From positions 5,141,126 through 5,205,125 of the forward strand of contig CM029610.1 in the NCBI GenBank assembly GCA_017311315.1: DNA of 64,000 nucleotides, in the 5' to 3' direction. Shown piece by piece: positions 24,524 through 35,835 of this stretch. The DNA is from Dendrocalamus latiflorus. Lineage: Eukaryota; Streptophyta; Magnoliopsida; Poales; Poaceae. The notes beneath the pieces are model-generated. The model ran no database searches. It was given only the letters and a program-made list of their open reading frames with translations, and had not been told where the DNA came from. The translations under genes were made by a program, and so were the position numbers. Every line of letters starts with the position of its first letter. Position 1 is the first letter of the stretch.

Positions 24524-24742
24524 ATTATATCAGACTTTGCTTTCCTTCCCTATGGTGGAGGACCCCGCAGATGCGTGGGAGACCAATTCGCGCTCCTGGA
24601 GTCAACAGCAGCGCTGGCCATGCTGTTGCAAAAGTTTGATGTAGAGCTGCGAGGATCACCCGACGACGTAGAGATGGCGACAGGCGCAACGATTCACGCA
24701 AAGAACAGGTTGTGGTGCAGAGTGAGGAAAAGGACTTCTTGA
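24524..24742 (+). pseudogene. Duplicated terminal exon of CYP97B
   Basis: This is a second copy of exon 14, including its splice acceptor (CTTATCAG) and stop codon, with about 150 bp of shared 3' sequence beyond. It keeps the heme-ligand loop as YGGGPRRCVGDQ, so the cysteine is present but the conserved leading Phe is Tyr. Most base differences from exon 14 change the amino acid (A to S, F to Y, K to R, V to A, E to D, T to A, G to R, plus one extra codon before the stop). That pattern suggests relaxed constraint. It could still act as an alternative last exon, because acceptor phase and frame are preserved. No other P450 exon lies nearby. Confidence 0.8.
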
Positions 24743-24899
24743 TCAAACATAACTCTGCACCAACAAGTTACCTTATTCCTCTTGACTTGTCATATGCTCT
24801 AACCAAGTAAAACAGGTTCATAAACAAAGGATCATGCACACGTATGGTAGCATCTCTTGTAGCGTTAGGGGTAACAATTCTATCTGCTCGACATATGGG

Positions 24900-26550
24900 C
24901 GCAAATGGAAACGCTGCATGCGTGCACCTAAACAAAACTGTACTGCACTTCATGCCAAATTGACCAGATAACGATGACAGAGCAAGCAACTGTATGTCTC
25001 ACCTGAGGTGTCTGGTTTCTTCTTTACTCAGATAACCTGATCCGTGCTGTGGCAGCATGCCATTCGATAGTTCTGCCTCAGCATGGAAGCAAGTTAGGTG
25101 CCAGTCATGTGCATCGATCAAAGTTTCTTTCTTGAGAGGATGTGCATCAAAGTTAATTAGGCTGTGCAAAATATGGATCTCAAGTTTCGTATGAGCCGTG
25201 CTTGTTGTGTTCTTGTGCCGTGTTGCAGCGGGAAGCAGGAAGCAAGTAGCCCACAGACAAGACGATGGGGTAAGTGAGCTACTCCTGGTTCTTTTCGTTC
25301 ATGGATGTGATGTACTCCAATTATTATACCATATCTGTGCCTCTTTGACGACGGCGAGAAATCGTCGGGGGTTGAACTGGATTTTTTTTTTTTTGCTGTG
25401 CTACCTATTTTCAAGCCAAAAGAACCGCACGTTTTTGCGACCTTCTGCGGTCAGCAAATTCGCTGTCGTGCGAGCTGTATCCTGGTTCCTTCCTGTTCTT
25501 CAAAGAATGATTGAAGAAGGGGATTTCTTCGTCATGTCACGGTAAGGATGATCTGAGTCCATTTAGGCAAATCTGCGCGGACAACGAGAGCCTAATGACC
25601 TTCACTTTTCTTGACCTTCATTCCTCTTGATATAATTACTACCCATCTGTCTCTAAATATAGATTAGTTGCGAGCATTGACATAAACCATAGCACTGCTT
25701 TGACAATTAGCTCCTATTGTAATGTCTCGTCATAAAATATTTGATTATGAATCTATCTAGGAATAGCAAATTTATGTGACTAGTCTAGATTTTTTTTTAA
25801 TCAAAAGTAAAAAAAAATATTTGACTGCATGTATCCTTAGCCAACTTAGAAGCATTTGTGATGAAATTGTAAAACCAAGGTGGTAGAGAGAGAGAGAGAG
25901 AGAGAGGAAGGTAGAGAGATCGTGGGCTGGATGGAGGGAGAGAGAGGGCAGATGGTAGATGAAGATGTGGTGGCAGCCACGGTGCTAAAAACCGGATGAT
26001 ATGTCACCACAGTGGCAAAACCACTCTCAAAACCAATTTTGATGGTGAATTGATCCGCTATTAGAAGTTTAGAGGGCTAAGTGGACAAAAAAAACTCAAA
26101 AGGGTTAAGCGGACAAACACGCTTTGGAGGAGTAAAATGGACTATTTCCTTATGGAAAATACTGCTGCCGCACAAATATGATTTGAATTTTCAACCGCAT
26201 ACTTTGGACTCTTGGGATATGTGGCCTTAATTTGGAGTTTGTGTGACCTATTCCAATTGTAGGAGCATGTATGATAAAAAATGAAGGAAAAATATTGTTG
26301 CACGAATATTGCATTGGTGCTAAGTAGATTAAAGAGGATTTGTTGATAGAGGTATTTTCAATCTAATTAATCGACATTTATCAAGAAAATTGAAGCTTAA
26401 AAGACCGATTTGCGGCCTTTTGGTGGGGTTGAATGATTACTCTTGCAAGTGGAGCAAATGCCCATTAGAACAAACAAAAAAAAAAGAGATCGCTTCTTTT
26501 TTTTTAAACAAAACAAAAGGGAAGAAGTGATATAGACTTGGCAAGGCAAC
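24900..26550. other. Intergenic, no recognised gene
   Basis: Only short frames without recognisable domains are present. A Stowaway-like word (CTACCCATCTGTCTCTAAATA) appears near 25642 without a matching opposite end, and a (GA)n tract lies at about 25886-25908. Confidence 0.4.
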
Positions 26551-26553
26551 TTA

Positions 26554-26809
26554 GAGGGCGTTTGGTTCGGTGGATGGAACCATTTTAATTCAGTGGATAG
26601 AACCATTTTATTTCAGACAATGTCTCATCTTCTTGTTTGGTTCGGTGGATGAAACCATTCTATCTCGGATGAGATGGTTTCACCTAAGTGGATTAGTAGG
26701 GTATATTTCATTCAGATGTTGTCTCGCGTCATTCAGCTAAATTAAATGAACCACGTTGTCTCAGATGGGATCATTCCATCTATCTTAGTACCACGAACCA
26801 AACATCCTC
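26554..26809. mobile_element. Tourist-like MITE (PIF/Harbinger type), 256 bp
   Basis: Terminal inverted repeats are GAGGGCGTTTGGTTCG on the left and GAGGATGTTTGGTTCG as the complement of the right end. TTA flanks both sides (26551-26553 and 26810-26812), the usual PIF/Harbinger target duplication. No coding capacity. Confidence 0.85.
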
Positions 26810-27222
26810 TTAGTAAGAAAGTGATTTAGACGTGACGAAGTGACTCCAGAGCAATATAAAGATAGAAAATTCCTTCTAAGCATAAGGGTGGCAACCTAGT
26901 AAAGATGAAAGCACTGGAAAAAAAATTCCCAGTAAACCAATTGACTTGGGGACAAGATCCTACACAAAAGTAAAACACATGTGGTCCTCATAGCTTTAGT
27001 GCACATTCTTACGTTCCAAACGAGACTTTAGTAGCGTAGCATCGAGCCACTAATGGGTCAGTAAAATTTACTTCCGTGACCCTGTTTGAAATATATTGTA
27101 ACTAATTTAACCACTTTCTTTTGCATCCAAAGAAAACCTTCCTAACGGGAGGAAGGAAAAAGATGCAGGCTCAGTAACCAACCTCTTTCTTCTTCCTTGG
27201 ATGCTAAGACGAGAGAAGTTGG

Positions 27223-27588
27223 AAGGGAGCTTCCCTGTCCCTGCGCTCCTGTCATCTGCGTGTTTCCCTCGATCTGAAGCGCTCGCTATTGATCCAATGG
27301 CCCACATCATAAGTTTTTATACTTTCACCATTTGCCCATTTTCACCTGAAATTTAAAAAATAAAAATAGGTTAATCCATCATAAATAATAAAAAAATACA
27401 AAAAATATTTTTGTATTTTTTATTATTTATGATAGATTAACCTATTTTTATTTTTAAATTTCAGGTGAAAATAGGCAAATGGTGAAAATATAAAAACTTA
27501 TTATGTGGGCCATTAGATCAGTAACGAACGGTCCAGATCAACAGAACACGCAAGGGACAAGGAGCGCGGGAACAGGAAAGCTTCGTTC
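27223..27588. mobile_element. Long foldback MITE with 10-bp target duplication
   Basis: Two arms of about 175 bp are reverse complements of each other around a centre near 27406 (AATACAAAAAATATTTTTGTATT region). The inner 90 bp of each arm are nearly identical, including TTTCACCTGAAATTT and TAGGTTAATCCATCATAAAT. The outer arms match with scattered differences. GAGAAGTTGG occurs directly outside both ends (27213-27222 and 27589-27598). A 9-10 bp direct repeat fits a Mutator-type MITE. A transcript would form a long hairpin. Confidence 0.8.
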
Positions 27589-27599
27589 GAGAAGTTGGG

Positions 27600-28500
27600 T
27601 TACTTGCTAGTTAGGTATCTAATGCAACTCCCAGCTTCCTAGCCACCAATCAAGGGGTAAAAGGTCAAGATCTTGGTGGGCCCCAGTCCACACCAAACCC
27701 TAACCAAACCCTATCCTTTCTTTTTGGTGTTATCCTACACTCACATGTGGTAAAATAGTGATATTGATAGGTAATATACTCTAATGCCAAGACTGATAGG
27801 TCATTTTCTTGGCTCAGAAAGTTGTTTCTTTCTCTGTAGTATTCGAAAGTGCTAAAACATACTGTTATGTAATACACCACCTGTAAAGCTAGTACTAATT
27901 GTGTGATCAGCGCACACGGCTTAATGATATTTGAGACTGTTTAGAACACAGAATAAGCCAACACGACTTTCGAAGATATGAAGTGCAATATAAGCTTTGT
28001 TATTCTGGGCTGAGGCCGGTGATTTTTTTTTCCGCTGATGATGATTTTTGTCTGTATTTTTAAAATAATAGTGATCTACAAAGATGCCAACAAATATTAT
28101 TTTAGATTCAAGAAATTATTTAAAAAATCCGTTTTAAAAACCATTTCACACATTTAAACTTTCAGACAAATAAATAGCCAAAACAACACGCGTAGAGCTC
28201 ATTAAACAACAACCATATACATAGCAACAGGTATTAAAAAGGAGCTCGCTAGCAAAAAGTCTATAGAGATGTATGTTATTTAGCCGGGAGCATGTCAGGG
28301 GGAAGAAAAGAACATCCAGTCAACCCTTTGACTCATGCATTACGTCAGCTCACACGTCACCACTCCGTCCGCCACTGCACGTGGGACCCACCGCTGCCAA
28401 GCCGCTCTGCTCCTTCAGCTTCCTTGAGCCGAGCCGGACTCTGACGTTTTGCAGCTGGTAGTATTCATGTGTTCCTCTCTTCCTACTACCATATACCCAA
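27600..28500. other. Intergenic, no recognised gene
   Basis: AT-rich for the most part with no open frame of note. 28300-28500 is richer in GC, with CACGTGGGACCCACC-type words, but lacks a recognisable product. Confidence 0.4.
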
Positions 28501-28501
28501 C

Positions 28502-29292
28502 CATACAAAGCCGGGGGACTCTCCACGCGGAGAGTCGCCCACGTCACCCCGCGGCGCTCGGCCGGCCGGCCGGCGCGTGGCGAGCGAATTCGCGTACGGC
28601 CGGCCGAGCCACTTTCCCTCACTTTTCTGGAAATTACGTTGAGGTCCTTTTTCCTCGCGAAAAGGTCCCTGCAAGTTTTTTTCCCTTACAAATTTTTGGA
28701 TTGCGCCCCGCGGGTTTCCGAAATTGCGTATAGGTCCTTATTTACTTACGTACAGGCCCTTACAGGTCCTCGATTTTTTACAAAAAAACCCTTTGATTTC
28801 CCCGGAATTACGCATGTGCCCTCGATTTTTTTTTGAAAAACTCCCTGCGAATCATTGTCTCCTTTACTTTGTTTCACACGGTAGCTAGCGCGGCGTGCCA
28901 TACAAAACCGGGGGACTCTCCGCGCGGAGAGTCGCCCACGTCACCCCGCGGCGCTCGGCCGGCCGGCGCGTGGCGTGCGAATTCGCGTACGGCCGGCCGA
29001 GCCACTTTCCCTCACTTTTCTGGAAATTACGTAGAGGTCCTTTTTTCTCGTGAAAAGGTCCCTGCAAGTTTTTTTCCCTTACAAATTTTTGGATTGCGCC
29101 CCGCGGGTTTCCGAAATTGCGTATAGGTCCTTATTTACTTACGTACAGGCCCTTAAAGGTCCTCGATTTTTTACAAAAAAAACCCTTTGATTTCTCCGGA
29201 ATTACACATGTGCCCTCGATTTTTTTTTGAAAAACTCCCTGCGAATCATTGTCTCCTTTACTTTGTTTCACACGGTAGCTAGCGCGGCGTGC
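28502..29292. repeat. Tandem duplication of a 397-bp phrase-repeat unit
   Basis: Copy 1 (28502-28898) and copy 2 (28899-29292) are almost identical. Both begin CATACAAARCCGGGGGACTC, contain the palindrome ACTCTCCGCGCGGAGAGT (perfect in copy 2, one mismatch in copy 1) and GGCCGGCC runs, then a series of AAATTACGTAGAGGTCC-type phrases, and end CGGTAGCTAGCGCGGCGTGC. Copy 1 carries one extra GGCC unit. The 6690-7012 element belongs to the same family. Confidence 0.85.
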
Positions 29293-30008
29293 GCGGCGCT
29301 TATGCGGCTAGTACATGATACTAGGTGAAAGCCCCCTGTCGTTCTGCGGGCCAATCGAAAACGCAAATATGAATAGTTTGGTGATTTTAAGAACCCAAGT
29401 ACACAATGAAGCAATGGTACATGGGCATGAGAAGTAAACTGAAAAAGCACAAAACTTACTTCCTGTATGATTTTTTTTACGTCGAAACGGAATCCACTGA
29501 AATTAGGATAAATATGTTTGTTAAAATATAAGTCAGTTTAAACTTAATTTTTTTGCTAAATTATTTGGTGCATGCAACTAATATGATATCAAATCAAGAG
29601 GTCTTAAGTTTAAGACCTAATTAGCGCAATTAAAAAATAATTGCAGCCTACTTCTATTCCACGTTTTAGGCTTGAAGAAGTCTATAGGTGATGGAGAGTG
29701 TTGAAGTATAAGTGAATTATTTATCATTTTTCATTAATTTAAGTTTAATATTTTGGATAAAATAGTTGGTGCATGCAACACAATAATGCTAAACAATTCT
29801 AACTACTGCAGATCCAAGAGTAATTAGGTCGTACAATCTAGTAGTGAATCACAAAACTCATTACTTTGCTTTTCCTCATTTGCGTGCAAAAACTTAACCT
29901 AGATAAACCTCTATAACTGCCCGCGAACAGCTTCAATCAACGCAGAAGTGCAAACACGAATGATGTTCAGGAAATAAAGATGTCCTTTTTTTGCAAGATA
30001 TATTCCTT
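29293..30008. other. Intergenic, no recognised gene
   Basis: Low-complexity AT-rich sequence. A CTAGGTGAAAGCCCCC word near 29320 resembles degraded transposon ends common in grasses, but no second end was found. Confidence 0.35.
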
Positions 30009-31960
30009 GTGACGACCCGTATCATTACCGAGGGGTACTAGTCAACAGATTATTACCCGTTTATTCGATAGAACACCGCTTTAACGAATAGCAACCTTAT
30101 CAAAGTAGTTACAACAGAACAATAATTAGAGACTAAAATAATTTATTGATTACAAGCCACGCATGGCTTAAGGTCTATACATATGGATGTCCTAGGTTAT
30201 TACAACATTTACTGCTTGTCACCACACAAGATACTAAATAGAAGTAAGTATATATATACTTATCATAATACCCGTCCGACCTAATCCTCTCAGCGGTCGT
30301 ATAAGGCTTCCACCTCGTCATACTCCCAATCAGCATCAGCCTTATATTACTGGGTGTCTTCATTATCAATCCACCCTCGTCAATTCCCAAGTCTACCCCA
30401 GCTGAATATGGTTCTGAAAGGGGGAGATTTAGTAGCAAGAGTGTGTACAGAGTAGTCAGCAAGTTTTTAAATAATGATGCATATTTGTCCTCACTTTTAT
30501 CCAGTTCTTACATGATCTGTTATTCAAAAAATAAATTAACTAACATTTCGAAAGTTTGCAAGATTTTAACTTTCTGAAAGTGCTCTAACAATCATTCTAG
30601 GGAAGAGATAGCCCTAGTGATTTCGTAGACTCTTATTCAAGAGACTAATATGAATTCATGATTTATTAAGTATTGCACAGACTTGTATCACTTTTTTCAT
30701 AGCTATCTGAATTCTTATGGATATTGGGTCTTTCACAATCCCTTTGATGCGATCCCAAATTCAGAATACAGAATATTTTCTTGACTCTTATTACCATGTC
30801 TCCATCTGACTATTTAGATAGGCATTGATCAAGCGGGTCTAAATGCTCGACACTCCACCTACGCTAATATAAGCGTCTTAGAACTCTCAGGTTCTATACC
30901 AATCCTGAGTCCCTCTCCTAATTTATTACTTACCCATCATGGAGATAGTAGCAATAAAAGAGAGTAACATGTTCTGCCTGCCTAAGTCGGAAATATGGTT
31001 TATACAGTTTTACGATTTATTTCTAAACGAAGATTGTTTTCTAGTCCTTATATTATATTTGTATGTAGAGAGTCTCACCTACCATTGAAATATTTACTAG
31101 TGCACCCTCTGCCATCCTTTATTACTTTCTTTGCAGTCCAGTGCTACTTCAGAGGTTCTTCTCTGTTATTTTCTTATCATGTTATACATTCTTCTGGTCA
31201 CTCTTCTTTCTTTTAGAAATTACTTCTAATGCAATGTGATCATAGAAAATAATTGTGTTAAAAAATATTTTACTTGCATGACTATAGGGTAGCTGTCTCA
31301 GTGGTGGTATGAGTGGTCTCTTCTCCTTGAATCAATTCTTCCCCTATATTGATTTGAGGTCAAAATAATTATTTAGAACCCTTTTTACTATTTTTCAGAT
31401 GAAGCAATAACCCTGGTTGAATATTTTTCACATTTCCTTTTTAGAGTTCTTAAAAATATGTTTTACTACCTTTTAAGGTTGATTTATTATTTATTTTAGG
31501 GTATTTATCTATTTGTATTTTATTATTAATATTCATTTGGAGTTATTTCTTGCACAGTTGCTAGCCCACTGGTGCAATCCTTAGTTGGCGCTCAGGCGTT
31601 GAAGCCAGCCTACAATATGTTACCTTCCTCTCTCTCTCTCTCTATCTTATCTCTTTGTCGTCTCTCTTCTGATGCATCTCGCTTCTCTTCTTCTCCCTCA
31701 ACTCTTTCACCGACCTTAGTGTTGTTGACCGCTGTGCCGTCGATGACTCCTCCTCATGCCACCCCTGAGCTTTTCCTCTCCTCCTCATGACTTCCCCTTC
31801 TCTATCGTCGCCGGTGTGCCCGGTCTTGCTTGTTTATCTTCGCCTCCTCCCCTTCACCGTTGGTTTCAATTCCGGCCACCCTGTAGTGAGGTAGGGTTCA
31901 GCTTCATCGGATCTGATCTTGAGGTGAGTAGATCCAGTGACTTCTACACTACAGTATATT
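30009..31960 (-). mobile_element. Probable minus-strand LTR remnant
   Basis: The plus-strand start TGTGACGACCCG would be the complement of an LTR end CGGGTCGTCACA. Read on the minus strand, the order resembles the other LTRs here: a GC-rich promoter-like block (31900-31600), an AACTCCAAATGAA tract, and a long AT-rich 3' part with an AATAAAT tract near the end. No internal coding region or opposite end was identified, so the family and right limit are uncertain. Confidence 0.35.
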
Positions 31961-32033
31961 CTAGTTTCATAATGTTGTTGTTCATTTGTGGAATGTGGGT
32001 TGTATGGCTATGTGATTACCCTGGGGATCTTTA

Positions 32034-32265
32034 GGGTTTTGGGGGGGCCATTGTGGTGAGCAACCATGCAGCTCTTGGGGTGGTGGCTTGTGTCAGGGAG
32101 TATCGACCATAGCCCTAAGGGCTCATAGGATGGCCACCGGCTCATTCTGGTTTTGGGGGTATTGTGGTGAGCAACCATGAGGTGTTGGGGCTTTGGAATG
32201 CGCCGAGGAATATTCTCATGGCCCGAGGGTTCCTAGGATGGCCACTAGTCTCCCTTGTTCTAGTG
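32034..32265. repeat. Two-copy direct repeat of about 118 bp
   Basis: Two diverged units share TTTTGGGGG, TTGTGGTGAGCAACCATG, GAATAT or GTAT followed by CATGGCCC or CATAGCCC, and TAGGATGGCCAC. The first starts near 32037 and the second near 32151. Confidence 0.65.
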
Positions 32266-32269
32266 TGGT

Positions 32270-34485
32270 GAATAGGTAAATATGTAATACAACTATATTA
32301 CTAACTACAAACTATAGGGCATAAATAGTTAAGATTTTAAAAACTATATTACTAATCTTTATTTGCTCTTCTCGACTCCGTTTCTTTGCTCGTTGGCTGC
32401 TCGACCACGCCGCCTGCGCGCATGGCTCCCTTGCAGCCAGCGGCTAGCCCTAGCCCCAAGGCTGCTTGGTGCCGACGCGGACACCCCAGGCGGTAGCTGG
32501 TGGGCGCCCCCCCGTCTTCTCTACTTGGATCGGTCCCAACATTGCGCCCCTCCTCGGCTCGGGGTTCCATCGCCGCCAACCTTTCTCCGCTCCTCAGTGT
32601 TGGGACGCGCTGCGCCGCTAGCCACCACCGCCTAGGGTTTCTTCTTTGAAAGTTCTTCCTCAACCTCATGTGTGCTTTGTTGTTTGAATTGGATTGGAGA
32701 TTAGGGATAGGCATATGCTTGGATGGGGTAGGCCGGTAGGGAACATGTGGTGGGGCGGGGTGGATGTGAGTGAGACCGCAGGAAGGCCTTGTGGGCTTCA
32801 AAAAAGGCCAACAAACCAGTTCCCAGCCAACCTTCTTTTCTTCCTTCTTCTTTTTCTGCAACACGCCCAATGGCCAATAGCCATGGAGGCAGATTGGCGC
32901 CGAGCTACTAAGGGCCAAGGCCACCGGAGACGAGGGGCGGATGCGGGTACCGGCGCTGGTGGAGGATAGACTCGAGTGTGATAGAGCCCCGTCGGATTTG
33001 CCCCTGATCGAAAGGCAGAGGAGAGCGTGAACACTGCAAGGGCACGTGGCAGGAGCAAGCTAGAAGAGCCGTACCTCTACAAGGAACTACAATTATAATA
33101 GAAAGATATTCTAGCAACCTGGTTTTCCCTGCATTAACGTACAAACTAAATTATAGCATATTTTTGATACGATGGATGAAAAAAACCATGACCACATGTA
33201 CACATAAGAGATGTTCTATGTTGTCAACTCAAAAATATAAATACATCCGTACATGAGTTGATCCTAGACAATAAGGAATTCGATCACGATCGTGTTGAAC
33301 GAATTGAGATCACACCAACCAAATAGTCCAGTCCTATTTGACCTTCAACTAGTCAGAGCCGTGCAAGCTCAAGCAAACAATAAAGGTGGATGGTGGAGAT
33401 GGAACCTCTTGCTTAACTTAGGGGCTGTCATTTTGCCACACCAAATCTTTTTTGACCAATGCAAGAAGACGACCTTTCCTCCCCAAACCAGCCATCTCTT
33501 TTTATTTTTCACACAAACATGTCTGCGGAACCTTAGCTAGTGCTTCTATTCTATGACATCACACAAATTGCATAAATCTTGAAGTAGTACGCAACTAGCT
33601 AACTGATTAGTATTAGTACGTACCAACTACAAATCAGACCGCGATCGATTTGGTTTAAATGCTGGGCTTTTCATTTTCTAGGAGAGCTAATATACTTTGT
33701 ATATATTTATCACTACTGGTTAATTATTTGTAGAACATATATTACTGAGCTGAAAGTGATCAGCTCCTTTGTAATCTCTAGGTTTGGGTGTCTTGGGTGC
33801 TAGATAGCGTTAATTAACACGATTCCTGAGACTGATCATGTAAACGCATATATATGACCCTGTTCATGTTACTGGTTGGTTTTGGCTACAGCGCACTATG
33901 AAGATCTCGATGTAGATAACGTACACAGTTTTGAACTCAAAAAACTATTTAAAGAATTACTTTAAAAAATCGTTTAGAGAATCATTTCAAAAACCGCTCT
34001 ATTTATTTTGGTTTTTGGATAAACCGAAAGGCCAGAAGCACAGATGTCAAAAATCAAAATAGACTTCAAAGGGGCACGTGCAGATGAACGCATCGATCCC
34101 AGATTCAGTTCACAGACGCCATGCACGTCCCCATCCGGTTTGGGCGGGAACAAGGATAAGGCGAGACGAGACGTCGACTTTGGACTTTTGGTCGAAGCTT
34201 CCCGCGCGCGCGGCTGGCGAGTCGTTTTTGCTTGCATGCCTGCCATTCCATTCTCCGAGTTCACATGCTGTGTAAAGCGCAGACACAGAAGACGAAGACG
34301 CAGAAAGTTATGGCTGGCTTCGCTCGCATGTTTGTGCAGCTCAGCGCACTCCCAGGGAAGAATATTGCCGCTGCACGTACCGATCGATCGACCACTAAAG
34401 CTGCTTTTGCCTGTCGTGCGCCTTTAATTTTCTTCCCATCGTGACTAGTGGTTTGGTTGCTACTGCGGATTAATTGGTGGATTAA
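32270..34485. other. Intergenic, no recognised gene
   Basis: 32350-32640 is GC-rich with overlapping frames on both strands, none of which resembles a known protein. 33060-34485 is ordinary intergenic sequence, with a GC-richer part around 34080-34440 and no convincing product. Confidence 0.35.
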
Positions 34486-34706
34486 GAGCATGTTTGGTTC
34501 CCAGCCGTTGCTAGCCAAGCGGTCTGTGGCGTCGCCAGAGATTGTGGCGAAGAAAAAGGCCGCCACACTTGTGACGTGAATTTGCATGGGGATGAACTAA
34601 TAGATTTGTGGCTGCCTCAGTTTAGTCAGAAACCAAACAGCAACTAATTCTCTGTGGCAGCCACATGCAAGACGTGGCAAAGTTTGGCGTGGAACCAAAC
34701 ACCCCC
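34486..34706. mobile_element. Tourist-like MITE, 221 bp
   Basis: Left end GAGCATGTTTGGTTCC and complement of the right end GGGGGTGTTTGGTTCC form the terminal inverted repeat. TAA lies on both sides (34483-34485 and 34707-34709). Non-coding. Confidence 0.8.
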
Positions 34707-34865
34707 TAATTTCTTCAAGTCACACTGCGTGAAAGAAACGGGCAGCTCACGGAGAGCTGCTAAAAAACTAGTGGCAACATGATAGATGTTGTTGTTTTTA
34801 CTTTGCACTGTATCCGAGACACAACATTGACGAGTTATATATTGGTCGAATCGGTCGTATTTAAC

Positions 34866-35166
34866 GCTGAATTAGCAAAAATAATATCTTTATTGTTGTA
34901 ATTTTAAAATAGCACATCTATCGTATGATCACTGTACGACATCAATCTCCGACCGACACGTGGTGGAGTGACCGTGCGGCATTAGCATGCCATGTGTCGG
35001 GTTGTGACTAATGCCGCAGGATCACCGTATGAAACTAACCTTCGTGTCCGTATGGTGACCATACATCACTCCGCCATGTGTCGGTCAAAGGTTAATACCG
35101 CACGGTGATTATGTGGCAAATGTGCTATTTTGCAAATTCCGCATAACAAGTACTATTTTTACTAAT
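34866..35166. mobile_element. Foldback MITE-like element, about 300 bp
   Basis: The left arm (TAGCAAAAATAAT, AAATAGCACATCTATCGTATGATCAC, then GACCGACACGTGGTGGAGTG) is matched in reverse complement by the right arm (CACTCCGCCATGTGTCGGTC, GTGATTATGTGGCAAATGTG, TATTTTTACTA). The arms are imperfect. The target duplication was not resolved. Confidence 0.6.
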
Positions 35167-35730
35167 TCCTCATCAAATACAGCCATTTCGGTAAAAAAAA
35201 ACTCCAACATTGACTAATATGTATAATTCATGGCGTAACATGGTAGCAAAAACCGTTCATCCCGAGAGAGAGAGAGCGCGAGAGTTCACGCGCGTGCTTA
35301 ATTAGGCAGCGGCAGCTCGGCACGGCCGGTGCACAGTTGCGCACTGTGCACTGGCGGTGGTTGTGGAACGCTCGCCTCGCACCAGCCAGGTCGTCGGCCG
35401 CGGCGAGCCCGACAGGCCGGAGCCTCCTCCCCGCCACCAACAGCGACACGACTCAGCCAAAGCGGATCGACGCCCGGGCCACCCAGAGAAAAAGAAGAAG
35501 AAAACTCTTGCCCTTGAAAAATAAAAGTAAGGAGCCGCCTCAAGTTTAACGGCGCCATCGCCGCAGCTCACTGGCGCGGGCCCCACGCCACCTCGCTCGC
35601 GCGACGCTTCCCCGAAGCCTCACGGGTCAGCCACCATCCAGAAGGCGACGGGGCAGCACTGCACCCATCCCCGCCGTCCGTGCCCCGCTCTCTCCATCCG
35701 ACGGTCGAGGGCTTCTCCCCGCCCCCCGGT

Positions 35731-35736
35731 TTGACT
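35731..35736 (+). promoter_or_regulatory. Candidate W-box of the VQ gene
   Basis: TTGACT lies about 15 bp upstream of the TATA box. W-boxes bind WRKY factors, the usual partners of VQ proteins, so feedback control is plausible. A single short motif is weak evidence. Confidence 0.35.
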
Positions 35737-35750
35737 CGTCGCCGGCCTCC

Positions 35751-35758
35751 TATAAGTA
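35751..35758 (+). promoter_or_regulatory. TATA box of the VQ gene
   Basis: TATAAGTA lies 85 bp before the ATG, preceded by a GC-rich pyrimidine-patch promoter and followed by a short leader ending in a run of CTAGC words. Position and sequence fit a plant core promoter. Confidence 0.6.
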
Positions 35759-35835
35759 GTCGCCCTCTCCGTCCGGCTCAAGAGCTCTAATACTGCTGTA
35801 ACTACTGCTGCTAGTACATAGCTAGCTAGCCAGCC

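Noticed and set aside
25198..25545. 115-codon frame downstream of the duplicated P450 exon
   Set aside because: It has no recognisable domain, runs through a T-run and lacks a plausible promoter. Judged chance.
32352..32924. 190-codon minus-strand frame
   Set aside because: It has no recognisable family, is compositionally mixed, and a competing plus-strand frame overlaps it. Not supported as a gene.
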